Shown here: piece by piece, positions 1 to 8,709 of the stretch
Numbering within the stretch: position 1 is the first letter of the stretch
Layout of the letters: each line of letters starts with the position of its first letter
From: Alphaproteobacteria bacterium
Lineage (GTDB): Bacteria > Pseudomonadota > Alphaproteobacteria > Puniceispirillales > Puniceispirillaceae
Reading direction: 5' to 3'
Length of the DNA stretch: 46,976 nt
NCBI GenBank assembly: GCA_016780765.1
Contig: JADHLH010000011.1
Coordinates: 1-46,976 of the forward strand
The notes under the pieces: model-generated
Databases searched by the model: none
Told to the model about the DNA's origin: nothing
Seen by the model: the letters and a program-made list of their open reading frames with translations, nothing else
Made by a program: the position numbers and the translations under genes

Positions 1-921
1 AAGGGCGCGGCTGGAAATCAGCCTGCCGGGTGCGCCGGTCAATGCGTTCATCGCCGCAATAACATCACCAGAATCAGCTTCGGCATCGGCTTTGGCATCA
101 GCTTTGGCATCGCCTATATCAAACGATTGGATATGGGCCATTGTGCGGGTCAGTTCTTCTGTCAGACGCGCCGCAATATCAGCCATCGCATCACTGCTGG
201 CGACAAGCCCGCTATCCATGATCGTCTGATGGTAGACCGTCAGCGCATCGCGTTTTTCACGAAGACGCAGGCGAAAGCTGTCCTGCCAGCTGATGTCCGA
301 GCGGCCATCAAGGTCATATCCGACCCAGGTCGAAACCCCGACCGTTTCCGGCAGAACATCGCGCCACCCTTGTGGATGTGCCGCACGGCGCTGGCGCAGG
401 ATGTCGGCATTTATATCGTTCACCGCAGTCCGTGCATTCTGCAACGCCTGCATCGCCTCGGCATGTTCATCATCAAGGGTCACCGCATCGCGGGGCGCAA
501 AGGCATCAGGCGGCGGGGTGCCCGTGCCGGCATCTGCGTGTTCAGTCATCTGCGCCGACACGTCCGGGCGCAGCGCAAAAACCGGATGCGCAGTGAATAC
601 AGCACGGTAGGCAGTCCGGCTTATATCCTGCTTGTTCAGATCGGGCAGGGTCTGATCACCACCGTCAAGACCTGTCTGCATCCGAAGGTTGGCCACCCTC
701 TGGCCCCACAATTGACCGGCATGCACATCCAGCAGCTGGCGCAGCTGGTCAACCGTCACAACACCTCGGTCAATTTGCTCACCAATGATATCAGCAAGCG
801 CTGACACCGGGTTGATATCGGCAATCTGCATGCCCTGCTTGCGCAGCTCTATCAGCTGTTCGAGCCAGACAGTTCCAAGATCGCTATCAGTGTTATGAGC
901 GGTGCCGGTTGTGCGGGTCAA
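1..921 (-). CDS. Phosphoenolpyruvate carboxylase-like protein, N-terminal part (runs off window)
   Basis: An open leftward frame of 307 codons runs to the first base of the window, so the C-terminal part is missing. It starts at TTG (921), directly after an in-frame TGA and five bases after a GGAGG ribosome site. A segment reading FTAHPVFALRP resembles the TAHPTE catalytic-histidine motif of PEP carboxylase, and WVGYDLDGRSDI further on resembles the WxGGDRDGNP motif, in the right order and at a believable distance. PEP carboxylase makes oxaloacetate from PEP and bicarbonate. Both motifs deviate from the classical enzyme, as I recall for some other alphaproteobacterial versions. An alanine/aspartate/lysine-rich stretch near codons 271-282 comes from a 12-bp tandem repeat. 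Identification rests on these two motifs only; the catalytic core lies outside the window. Confidence 0.6.
   Translation of the reverse strand, partial: MTRTTGTAHNTDSDLGTVWLEQLIELRKQGMQIADINPVSALADIIGEQIDRGVVTVDQLRQLLDVHAGQLWGQRVANLRMQTGLDGGDQTLPDLNKQDISRTAYRAVFTAHPVFALRPDVSAQMTEHADAGTGTPPPDAFAPRDAVTLDDEHAEAMQALQNARTAVNDINADILRQRRAAHPQGWRDVLPETVGVSTWVGYDLDGRSDISWQDSFRLRLREKRDALTVYHQTIMDSGLVASSDAMADIAARLTEELTRTMAHIQSFDIGDAKADAKADAEADSGDVIAAMNALTGAPGRLISSRAL
75..110. repeat. Three 12-bp tandem units inside the PEP carboxylase-like gene
   Basis: Units at 75-86, 87-98 and 99-110 share the core GGCATC/CTTTGGCAT with one or two changes each. Read leftward they encode alternating Ala-Asp-Ala-Lys/Glu, a four-residue repeat that keeps the frame. 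Confidence 0.75.
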
Positions 922-963
922 TCAAGCCTCCAGAGTGGCGCGGCTGGACCTTGCCGGGCCGCC

Positions 964-996
964 GTGAATTCAGCAGTGAATTCATCAGTGAATTCA
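964..996. repeat. Three GTGAATTCA repeats at 12-bp period
   Basis: GTGAATTCA occurs at 964-972, 976-984 and 988-996, separated by GCA and TCA. TGAATTCA is its own reverse complement, so this is a row of three palindromic 8-mers about one helical turn apart. It lies between the MFS gene and the leftward PEP carboxylase-like gene, 43 bases or more upstream of the latter's TTG start. It could be an operator or simply a minisatellite. Confidence 0.7.
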
Positions 997-1160
997 TTCA
1001 CCTCGACATGCCAGGTCAGCTGGGCGCACGCCTGTTCATTTGGTGGTGATTTATCACATATTTGACCGGCAAGCATCATCCGACATGCCGGAACATGCGG
1101 TATCAATGGAAAATTTTCTGACCCGCAGCATCTCAACCCCGCCCTTACAGCTTGTGCAGG

Positions 1161-2405
1161 TTATCCCGTCGCCACAGCCGCCTGTCGCGGTGCCTCTTTG
1201 ATCGGCAGATGAACAACTGTCGACAGCACGCCAGTGGCAACGCCAACCCACCAGACAATGGTGTAGGACCCGAACTGGTCATAAAAGGTGCCGCCAAGCC
1301 AGACCCCGATGAACGATCCCAGCTGGTGCGAGAAAAACACCAGCCCATACAAGGTGCCCATATAGCGAAGCCCGTAAAGATACGCGACCAGCCCTGATGT
1401 CAATGGCACGGTTGCCAACCACAACGACCCCATCACAACCGAGAACACCAAAACAGTGGTCGGCGTCACCGGCATCATGATGAACCAGGCGGCGATCAGC
1501 GTACGGCCAGCATAGACGATCACCAGCAGCGTCTTTTTTCGGAACCTGTCACCAAGCGCACCGGCAATGATCGTGCCCATGATGTTGAAAACCCCGATCA
1601 CGCCGATCGACAGCGCACCCAGCTCCGCCGTCGTATCAACACCCATTTTGGCCAGCAGGCTGTCTGGCCGGATGCTCGCGCATACCTCGGTGACAAGTGC
1701 CGGAAAATGCGCTGTTACAAAGGCAAGCTGGAAACCACAGCTGAAAAACCCGATGAAGATCATCAGATAGTTCGGATCGCGCACCGCCCGTCCGAGGATG
1801 GATGCAAAAGTTTCCTCAATCTCGGTCTTGCTGGCCCGATATTGCGTCTTCATGAAGGGCAGACAGAACAGACAGGCCAGGATCAACGCCGCAAAAACCA
1901 TGAACACCGATGACCAGTGAATGACATTTAGCAGCGCCTGCGCCAGTGGCGGTCCGACCACCTGACCAAGGCTGCCTGCCGCCGTTGTCAGCCCCAGCGC
2001 CAAAGACCGGTTGCTGTCTGACGCGGCGCGCCCGACCACACCCAGCACAACCCCGAAACCCGTACCGGCAATGCCGAACCCGACCATAATTTCCAGCATC
2101 TGGTGGCCAAGGGGTGTTGTGGCAAAGGCACTGAAGACCAGCCCGCCAGAATATAAAAGTGTGCCGATAAAGATCGCACGCCGGTCCCCCAGGCGCTCGG
2201 CAATGGCCCCGAAGATCGGCGTTCCCAGGCCCCAGGCAAGGTTCTGCAGCGCTATGGCCAGCGAAAACTCGGTGCGAAACCAGTTCATTTCAGCCGCGAT
2301 CGGAATCTGAAACACCCCAAAACTGGAGCGGATCGCAAAGCTCAGAAACAGCACGAAAGCTGATGCAATCAATACAGGCGTCATTATGGCGCGAAGCGGC
2401 TGCAT
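1161..2405 (-). CDS. Major facilitator superfamily transporter
   Basis: A 414-residue inner-membrane protein with about twelve hydrophobic segments in two halves, separated by a charged loop near residues 190-215. The first helix (SAFVLFLSFAIRSSFG) and the loop after helix 2 (GAIAERLGDRRA) follow the MFS pattern, and a second GDRFRKK loop sits in the C-terminal half. The ATG at 2405 is preferred because AGGA lies five bases upstream; an ATG seven codons earlier has a weaker site. The substrate cannot be read from sequence. It lies just downstream of the RutE-like gene on the same strand with a gap of about 33 bases, so the two may be co-transcribed. Confidence 0.9.
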   Translation of the reverse strand: MQPLRAIMTPVLIASAFVLFLSFAIRSSFGVFQIPIAAEMNWFRTEFSLAIALQNLAWGLGTPIFGAIAERLGDRRAIFIGTLLYSGGLVFSAFATTPLGHQMLEIMVGFGIAGTGFGVVLGVVGRAASDSNRSLALGLTTAAGSLGQVVGPPLAQALLNVIHWSSVFMVFAALILACLFCLPFMKTQYRASKTEIEETFASILGRAVRDPNYLMIFIGFFSCGFQLAFVTAHFPALVTEVCASIRPDSLLAKMGVDTTAELGALSIGVIGVFNIMGTIIAGALGDRFRKKTLLVIVYAGRTLIAAWFIMMPVTPTTVLVFSVVMGSLWLATVPLTSGLVAYLYGLRYMGTLYGLVFFSHQLGSFIGVWLGGTFYDQFGSYTIVWWVGVATGVLSTVVHLPIKEAPRQAAVATG

Positions 2406-2438
2406 ACGTGTCCTTTCGGTGGACATTTACCCCCAGGG

Positions 2439-3020
2439 TCAGACGATGCGGCAGGCCTCATCAAACGACAAGCGAGGCGCACGATCGCGTATATTCTCGC
2501 CGCTGCCATAACCGAGGCTGAGCAGAAAACTGGCACGCCAGCTCGACCCTTCGAAAAACAGCTCATCCACCTTGGCCGGATTAAAGCCGGACATGGGTCC
2601 GCAATCGAGGCCCAGAGCGCGCGCCGCCAGAATGAAATATCCACCCTGCAACCAGGTGTTGTTGCTTGCCTGCATCTTCAATTTGGCTTCATCCTGAGCG
2701 GCAAAGCTTTCAGGATCAAGATGCGGTGCCAGCGTACCAAGATGCTTATAGAATTCCATGTCATGCGCAATGACGGCCACGGCCGGCGCGCTGGCCACCT
2801 TCGGCTTGTTGCCGTCTCCCACCGCTTCAAGCAGCTTTGCCCTGGCATCGTCAGACGTCACGAACAACACACGCATCGGGCATGTGTTTGACGCGCTGGG
2901 CGCAAACTTTATCGTCTCATAAAGCGTTTTCAGCAGATCGTCCGGCACTGGCTGGTCGGTAAAGAAACGATGGGTGCGGGCGTCTTCAAAGACAGACGCC
3001 ATGAAATCAGGGGATGACAT
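2439..3020 (-). CDS. rutE: RutE-like nitroreductase family protein (malonic semialdehyde reductase type)
   Basis: A 193-residue flavoprotein of the nitroreductase fold. It follows E. coli RutE closely: FEDARTH at the start, the FAPSASN/CPMR segment that holds FMN, HDMEFY, ALGLDCGPMSGF, and a terminal PRLSFDEAC. RutE-type enzymes reduce malonic semialdehyde to 3-hydroxypropionate in pyrimidine-ring breakdown, using NAD(P)H. No other rut gene is present nearby, so the physiological substrate here is uncertain; a general aldehyde or nitro reductase is possible. The ATG at 3020 has GAAAGG about seven bases upstream. The next gene downstream on the same strand is the MFS transporter. Confidence 0.8.
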   Translation of the reverse strand: MSSPDFMASVFEDARTHRFFTDQPVPDDLLKTLYETIKFAPSASNTCPMRVLFVTSDDARAKLLEAVGDGNKPKVASAPAVAVIAHDMEFYKHLGTLAPHLDPESFAAQDEAKLKMQASNNTWLQGGYFILAARALGLDCGPMSGFNPAKVDELFFEGSSWRASFLLSLGYGSGENIRDRAPRLSFDEACRIV

Positions 3021-3281
3021 AAATGGCCTTTCAACGAGTGTGCTGCTGCATTTGCAGGCAGTCCGAAACCCTTGTTACAGCGTCTGGAGACAAAACTGCA
3101 ACAGGCAATTCGGCGCACAACAAGGGCTGTATTTGGAAAGTTTCCGCTGAAAAACGAAATGTTCCGACGTTCTATGCTTGCCTGTCAGGGCTTTCCCAGC
3201 CAAAATGCTGGCAATAATGACGCTGTCCGGCGGTCTTTCAAGATTGCTTTCAAACACCCGGCAGCACCAGTGGAGGAACCT

Positions 3282-4325
3282 ATGAGAAAGATACTCGCGG
3301 CCGTCAGTGTGGTGGCCATGACCGGTTTTGTAACCGGCGCGCATGCAGTTGTCAATCTGACAGCTGAAACAGCAGCCCCCACCAGCGCGCCAGGCGTGTC
3401 GGTGGTTGCATTCGCAGAAGCGGCTGCAAAGCACAATGTTGCCGATATGCAGGTAACAACCGGACAGACACTCACAAATTCAGTGCAGAATGTGGCTGAA
3501 GGCAAATCAGATATCGCCGCAGCACCGTTCGTTCTGCCATTCCTTATGTCGCGTGCTGTTGGCCCTTATGCCAAGCTTGGCAAGGAAAAAGGCGCTGAGC
3601 TTACATCCAATCTTGCAGTTCTGTATACCTACCGTATCGCCTGTCAGGGTCTTTATGCCTACGACAGTTCGAGCTTCCCCGGCTATGATGGCATCAAGGA
3701 CGCCACCATTTTCAACGGACCACCACGTGGTGCAGCGCTGACCAATGCCCGCGATCTTGTCCGGCTGGTTACAGGCCTTGAGGAAAAGAAGGACTATACC
3801 GGCGTTCAGGTGAACTGGGGTCAGGCAGTAAAGACCATTCAGGATGGGTCTGCCGATGCCTTTGTTCTGCCGATGAGCTTTCCTGACGGACGCATGACCG
3901 CCGCCCTGTCTTCTGGCGACATGACCATCTGGTCGATGCCAATCACCGCATTCAACGGCGAGCAGTTCGGCAAGTTCACCAAGCGCCCGGGAACTGTGGC
4001 GGTGACACTGCCGATCAATGAGATGGGCTGGAAGTCCGGTGTCAGCATTGTATCCGAGGACGACAATTTCCGTTGCCCGGGCACTGTTGGCGGCGAGATT
4101 GTAAACACATCGATGAGCTTTGATACCGCCAAAGGGCTGACCAAGGCATTCCTCGACAGTCTTGACGATATCAAGGCCAAGGCGCCTTTCATGGCCAACT
4201 CATGGCATGGTGAGACAGATATCGCGCTGACAGACATGTGTGGCCTGAACCCGCTGAAGTACCATCCAGGTGCTGTCGCCGCCTGGGAGGAGGCCGGTTA
4301 CTCCATCCCGGATTGCGCAAAGTAG
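3282..4325 (+). CDS. TAXI-family TRAP transporter solute-binding receptor
   Basis: A 347-residue periplasmic protein. The start at 3282 follows GGAGG by five bases and gives a clean signal peptide (positive MRK, a hydrophobic core, then an Ala-His-Ala cleavage site near residue 22). The body reads as a TRAP-associated extracytoplasmic immunogenic (TAXI) receptor: DIAAAPFVLPF, FNGPPRGAALTNA and WGQAVKTIQDGSADAF match the family style. The fused TRAP permease follows on the same strand, which is the usual TAXI arrangement. It captures a small carboxylate-type ligand and delivers it to the Na+-coupled permease; the actual ligand is unknown. The same frame stays open upstream to 3072 but without a comparable ribosome site. 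Confidence 0.88.
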   Translation: MRKILAAVSVVAMTGFVTGAHAVVNLTAETAAPTSAPGVSVVAFAEAAAKHNVADMQVTTGQTLTNSVQNVAEGKSDIAAAPFVLPFLMSRAVGPYAKLGKEKGAELTSNLAVLYTYRIACQGLYAYDSSSFPGYDGIKDATIFNGPPRGAALTNARDLVRLVTGLEEKKDYTGVQVNWGQAVKTIQDGSADAFVLPMSFPDGRMTAALSSGDMTIWSMPITAFNGEQFGKFTKRPGTVAVTLPINEMGWKSGVSIVSEDDNFRCPGTVGGEIVNTSMSFDTAKGLTKAFLDSLDDIKAKAPFMANSWHGETDIALTDMCGLNPLKYHPGAVAAWEEAGYSIPDCAK

Positions 4326-4343
4326 GAACGCAACCCAAAGCAA

Positions 4344-4365
4344 GCGCCGGTCAGATGACCGGCGC
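4344..4365 (+). terminator. Intra-operon hairpin between TRAP receptor and permease
   Basis: A perfect 9-bp stem (GCGCCGGTC / GACCGGCGC) closes a 4-base AGAT loop and is followed by a T-rich stretch (TATATTTGTGTTTTA). It begins 18 bases after the receptor stop. It is likely an attenuator or 3'-end stabiliser that favours receptor over permease expression. Confidence 0.7.
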
Positions 4366-4400
4366 TATATTTGTGTTTTATAGATAGGCAGGGCGGGGAC

Positions 4401-6752
4401 ATGTCAGAGCGCACGGGCGAAGGCACCACGCATACTGATTTCGGTATGAAGCTGGTTTACTGGCTGACTGTGTTGATGGTCATTGTCGGACTGATCAACA
4501 TGACCCCCGGCATTCCGGGCTATGATGATCTGGCGCAATCAATTCTCGGCATGCAAGGTGCCACCTTCCGCAAATTCCCCTTTGAGTGGTTTTATCCCCT
4601 GTTCTTTGCGCTGATGATGCTGATTGTCGCGCTGAAACATTCCATCTGGCGAAGCTGGGCTGACAGATCACCGTGGATGCGCCGGTTCGGATTGTTTATG
4701 GACGTGGCGCTGGTGTTCATGGCCTGCGCTATTTCCATGACATATCTTGTCGAGATTGAGGCCATTTGCCTGATCGACCAGTTTTCCGGTGACCGTGCAA
4801 GACTGATTCAGGAAAGTCTGCAGGCTGAACGCGAACTGGCAGATCTGCTGGGCATGGAGCCGCCAACCACGGTTGATGATCCGAAATGTGTCAACAACAC
4901 CGGCGGCTGGATCGTGCTGCTGGTCGGCCTCGCCATCATGGTGTTCCTGTCCTACAACATTAAGGTCTGGGGCCTGCCGCTGGTGCTGGTCGCCATCCTG
5001 ATTGCCACCTATACCATCGGCACTGTGCTTGTCTGGTATTTCCATGGTCCGGAAGACATAAACAAATATCTGATGACCAAACTTGCCGGTGAACCGCGCA
5101 TGCTGGCTGATGGCCGGCCGCGTATTCACGACATTCTGGTGAACAATTCATCCGGACTGCTTGGCCGGTTCATGGACATCATCCTGAACACGATCTTCCC
5201 CTATCTGGTACTGGGATCATTGTTCGGGTCATCGGCGGGCGGCCGGTCACTGATCAAGGTGGCGTTCCGCTGGACGCGTAGTTTGCGGGGCGGCCCCGCG
5301 CATGCGGCCATCGCATCCTCTGCCATGTTCGGCACCATTTCAGGTGGGCCGATCGTCAATGTGCTGTCGACCGGGGTGCTGACCATTCCGATGATGTTGA
5401 AGCGTGGCTTCTCGAAAGTGTTTTCTGGCGGTGTAGAAGCTGCCGCATCATCTGGCGGGTCGATCATGCCGCCTGTGATGGGTGTGGCCGCCTTTGTCGT
5501 GGCCGCCCTGACGACAGTTCCCTATTCCAGCGTGATTGTTGCGGCAGTTATTCCGGCCCTTGCCTATTTCTTCTGCCTGTTCCTGTCGGTCTCGTTCCAG
5601 GCGCGCAAACAGAACATTCAGGCGATTGGCCAGATCACCGAAGACATGCATCTGAACCGTCAGGACATGCTGAACCTGATCATGATCTTTGGACCAATTT
5701 TGCTGATCCTCATCCTGTTGCTGACAAAGAAAGAAGAAGTCGGGTGCGGCATCTTCGGGGCGCTGATCGGGGTCGAAAGCATTGTTACCGAAAAGGGCTG
5801 CAAACTTGTCAGCGGGTCATGGCTGCAGGAATTGATCCGCAATGCGGCTGGTGATGCCGGCAGTGCCGGATGGTATGCCGTCATGCTGTTGCTGGGGCTG
5901 CTGTTTGTTGACCCGGAGGTGCGGGCACGTCCGCGCAAGATCATCGATGCGCTGTCCAATGCCGGCGTCCTGATCTCCACCCTCTATCTGATGTTCCTCG
6001 CTGTCTCGATCATCGATTTCTGTCTGCAATTCACCGGCTTGCCAACCTTCCTGTCGCTTGACGTTCTTGGCTGGCTGCAATCTCTCGGCCTTGGTCAGGG
6101 CGGATCTGTGCTGTTCCAGTTGTTGGCGTTACTGCTGACAATGGTGATGGCGATCATTCTGGGCATGGGGATGCCGGCGGTGCCCGCCTATATCAATGTG
6201 GCACTGCTGTTGGGGCCGGTGCTGGCAGGTCTGGGCATTTCAACCTTCACAGCACATATGTTCATCTTCTACTTCGCTGTTGCCAGCGCGATTACACCGC
6301 CAGTGGCGCTTGCCGCCTTTGCCGCGTCGAGCATCACCAAGGCCGAACCAATGGCGACCGGGTTTTCGGCTGTCAAATCAGGCATCGTGATTTTCATCGT
6401 GCCCTTCATCTTTGCGATGTATCCCGAAATCCTGCTGATCAGCGACGCCGTGCTGGACGCCACAGCCGGTGCAGCGGCAGGCGCACAATATCTGCCGGGC
6501 TATGATGGCAATCTTGATGTGCCAGCCCTTGCCTGGGTGATTGCCCGTCTGGTATTGGCGCTCTATCTGATTTCAAGCGCACTCGCGCAATATGATGCAC
6601 GGCCATTGAACCCGATCGAAACCGCCGCACGAGTGGGGCTTGCTGCTCTTGTAATGTTCAAGCTGCCTGTCATCTACGGCGCGGCAATCGTCGCTGCAGT
6701 GGTGTTGATCGCCTGGCACTATCTGGGCAGCCGCGGCCGCGCAGCCGCCTGA
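4401..6752 (+). CDS. TRAP transporter fused permease (4TM/12TM, DctQ-DctM type)
   Basis: A 783-residue polytopic membrane protein. The first ~250 residues hold several membrane helices and an acidic loop (small-subunit-like region). The rest matches the large DctM-like subunit, with GTISGGPIVNVLSTG, SSGGSIMPPVMG, LGMGMPAVPAYI and ITPPVALAAFAAS, the glycine/proline-rich re-entrant motifs of TRAP carriers. Fused permeases of this kind pair with TAXI receptors, and one is encoded directly upstream. The ATG at 4401 is chosen because GGGCGGGG precedes it; the frame is open ten codons further. Function is Na+-driven uptake of an organic acid-type solute; the substrate is unknown. Confidence 0.92.
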   Translation: MSERTGEGTTHTDFGMKLVYWLTVLMVIVGLINMTPGIPGYDDLAQSILGMQGATFRKFPFEWFYPLFFALMMLIVALKHSIWRSWADRSPWMRRFGLFMDVALVFMACAISMTYLVEIEAICLIDQFSGDRARLIQESLQAERELADLLGMEPPTTVDDPKCVNNTGGWIVLLVGLAIMVFLSYNIKVWGLPLVLVAILIATYTIGTVLVWYFHGPEDINKYLMTKLAGEPRMLADGRPRIHDILVNNSSGLLGRFMDIILNTIFPYLVLGSLFGSSAGGRSLIKVAFRWTRSLRGGPAHAAIASSAMFGTISGGPIVNVLSTGVLTIPMMLKRGFSKVFSGGVEAAASSGGSIMPPVMGVAAFVVAALTTVPYSSVIVAAVIPALAYFFCLFLSVSFQARKQNIQAIGQITEDMHLNRQDMLNLIMIFGPILLILILLLTKKEEVGCGIFGALIGVESIVTEKGCKLVSGSWLQELIRNAAGDAGSAGWYAVMLLLGLLFVDPEVRARPRKIIDALSNAGVLISTLYLMFLAVSIIDFCLQFTGLPTFLSLDVLGWLQSLGLGQGGSVLFQLLALLLTMVMAIILGMGMPAVPAYINVALLLGPVLAGLGISTFTAHMFIFYFAVASAITPPVALAAFAASSITKAEPMATGFSAVKSGIVIFIVPFIFAMYPEILLISDAVLDATAGAAAGAQYLPGYDGNLDVPALAWVIARLVLALYLISSALAQYDARPLNPIETAARVGLAALVMFKLPVIYGAAIVAAVVLIAWHYLGSRGRAAA

Positions 6753-6791
6753 ACTGAAACTGTTTACGATCGGCGCAAGATCACCAGGATA

Positions 6792-6815
6792 ACCGGCAGC
6801 CACGATACTGCCGGT
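6792..6815. terminator. Convergent terminator hairpin
   Basis: ACCGGCAG (6792-6799) and CTGCCGGT (6808-6815) form an 8-bp stem with an 8-base loop, in the short gap between the rightward TRAP permease and the leftward aminotransferase. There is no strong T run on either side, so termination efficiency is uncertain. Confidence 0.5.
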
Positions 6816-6823
6816 GGTCCTGT

Positions 6824-7984
6824 TCAGGCGGCAAATTCGGCGAGATGCCGTTCGAAATGGCGGCGCATGGCGGCAATACCGTCCTTGACCACCTTGTCGC
6901 GTCCGATGCCGATACGGAAATGATCGGCCGGCACATGTGAAATCTTGGATGCATATATCGAACTTGGCAGCAGGATCACGCCGCTCTTCTCCAGCAGGTC
7001 ACGGCAGAACACCTCGCCGCCGCCCGGGCCGATATATTTCGGAAACGCCACACAGCCACCCATCGGGCGATGCCAGTCAACCAGCCCGGGGAAATCAGCA
7101 AACAGCTTTTCAAGCAGCACCGCATTTTCGCGAACAAGACCCACATTCCGGGCGATGATTGATGCGCGCGCCTTCAGGGCGATCAGCGCCAGTCGTTCAC
7201 TTGGTGCAGAATTGCAGATCGACAGATAATGCTTGTATCGCTCGGTGCGGGTCAGCACGTCATGGTCTTCACTGGCGATCCAGCCAACGCGCAAACCGGG
7301 CAGCCCATAGGCCTTCGACATCACATTCAGTGAAATGCCCTTTTCATAGACATCGGCAATCTGCGGCATGCGCACGGCTGCATCCGTCTCGACACCGCGA
7401 TAGACCTCGTCACTGAACAGATAAATGCCCCGCTCACGGCAAAACCCGACAAGATCCATCAAATCCTTTTGGCCCAGCAACACCCCTGTCGGGTTATGCG
7501 GGAAATTCAACGAGATCATCCGCGTTTCCGGGCGGACAGCAGCCTTGATATCGTCGATATCCAGCCGCCAGCCCGTGGCTGAGGCACTGCCATCATCACA
7601 GCGCATAGCGACACCGGTCACCGCACAGATATCCAGTGGGACCGTCTCGGCGCTCTGATAGTTCGGCACCGGCACAATGATGTGATCATCCTTGTCCAGA
7701 AGCACCCGCATGACAGCGTAGATGCCCTCGCCGGCCCCAGCAAGACACAGAATGTCATCCGCGCTCATTCGGTCATAGGTTTCGGCAATTGCTGCGCGCA
7801 GATCGGCCGCGCCGCGCGTTTCAGTGTAGCCGAGCCAGAGGCTTTCAAAACCTTCGCGGTCCTCATCATCAGCAAGTGCAAGAAGATCTGCGGTCGACAG
7901 GCTTTCCAGGTCCGATGCGGTCATATGGTGTTCAGCGGTGAATTCCCATTTGGAAAAAAAGACCTCGAGCTCAAAGTTCCGCAT
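6824..7984 (-). CDS. Pyridoxal-phosphate aminotransferase, class I/II
   Basis: A 386-residue fold-type I PLP enzyme. NFPHNPTGVLL is the class I/II asparagine motif, FSDEVYRG holds the Asp/Tyr pair that contacts the PLP ring, and NVMSKAYGLPGLRVGW has the Schiff-base lysine followed by the usual phosphate-binding arginine. FRIGIGR near the end carries the substrate-carboxylate arginine. The start at 7984 has GGAGGG about eight bases upstream. The substrate is not evident. It is transcribed divergently from the GlcG-like gene at 8205, with a shared 220-base regulatory gap. Confidence 0.9.
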   Translation of the reverse strand: MRNFELEVFFSKWEFTAEHHMTASDLESLSTADLLALADDEDREGFESLWLGYTETRGAADLRAAIAETYDRMSADDILCLAGAGEGIYAVMRVLLDKDDHIIVPVPNYQSAETVPLDICAVTGVAMRCDDGSASATGWRLDIDDIKAAVRPETRMISLNFPHNPTGVLLGQKDLMDLVGFCRERGIYLFSDEVYRGVETDAAVRMPQIADVYEKGISLNVMSKAYGLPGLRVGWIASEDHDVLTRTERYKHYLSICNSAPSERLALIALKARASIIARNVGLVRENAVLLEKLFADFPGLVDWHRPMGGCVAFPKYIGPGGGEVFCRDLLEKSGVILLPSSIYASKISHVPADHFRIGIGRDKVVKDGIAAMRRHFERHLAEFAA

Positions 7985-8204
7985 GATTGCTTTGTCCCTC
8001 CCCGAACTCGCATCCGCGCTTTACTCCCACCGCATCTGGCACGTGATGCAACAGGATAGTTTCGCTTCAAAAAGCATAGTGATATGCTTTCCAACGTCAC
8101 GCAACATCCTGCGTTCAGGATTGGTGTGGCGCTCGATCTGAGCGGCGGGCAGGACGACATTTTCACCGGCGCGATCTTAGGCGCGATCTTAATGGAGGCA
8201 CCTA

Positions 8205-8633
8205 ATGGCCATTTCACTTTCCACGGCACAAACCCTGATTGATGCTGCCTTTGCAAAAGGTCAAGAGCTTGGCCTCAAGCCGTTAAGCGTCGTGGTGCTG
8301 GACCCGCGTGCCAGCATGGTTGCCGTGATGTCGCAAGACGGGGTCAGCCAGATGCGCGCCCGCATCGCGCATGGCAAGGCGAATGCTGCCATTGCCATGG
8401 GAATGGGCACGCGCGCATTGATGAACCGCGCCGAACAGCAGGCCTATTTTGTGCAGGCCATCAACGGGCTTGCCGATGGCGATTTTGTGCCCGTGCCAGG
8501 TGGTGTTCTGATCACCGACAAAGATGGCACGCTGCTGGGTGCGGTTGGTATTTCCGGTGATACATCAGACAATGATGAGGCTGCTGCCGTCAGCGGCATA
8601 GAGGCCGTCGGCCTGACAGCGGTTACAGGCTGA
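8205..8633 (+). CDS. GlcG/HbpS-like heme-binding family protein (DUF336)
   Basis: A 142-residue protein of the GlcG/HbpS family. It shows the characteristic order: an N-terminal helix, SVVVLDPRASMVAVM, KANAAIAMGMGTRAL, PGGVLI and GAVGISGDTSDNDE at the C-terminal end. Family members bind heme or act as small sensors beside oxidoreductase operons; the exact function is poorly known. GGAGG lies about eight bases before the ATG. It faces the FAD oxidoreductase operon at 8710-12487 tail to tail, so sharing a pathway with it is only a suggestion. Confidence 0.85.
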   Translation: MAISLSTAQTLIDAAFAKGQELGLKPLSVVVLDPRASMVAVMSQDGVSQMRARIAHGKANAAIAMGMGTRALMNRAEQQAYFVQAINGLADGDFVPVPGGVLITDKDGTLLGAVGISGDTSDNDEAAAVSGIEAVGLTAVTG

Positions 8634-8709
8634 CCCACGGGCAGCAGTATCTGCCCACCGACATGCATACCGCGATAGTTCCGATCCAACATGCGCGGTG
8701 CGGTAACAG

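Noticed and set aside
127-804. Rightward frame of 225 codons at the left end
   Set aside because: The leftward frame there carries PEP carboxylase motifs and a GGAGG-led TTG start; the rightward one has neither.
8639-8656. Hairpin GGGCAG/CTGCCC after the GlcG-like gene
   Set aside because: The stem is only six pairs and lacks a T run on either strand, so I do not call it a terminator.
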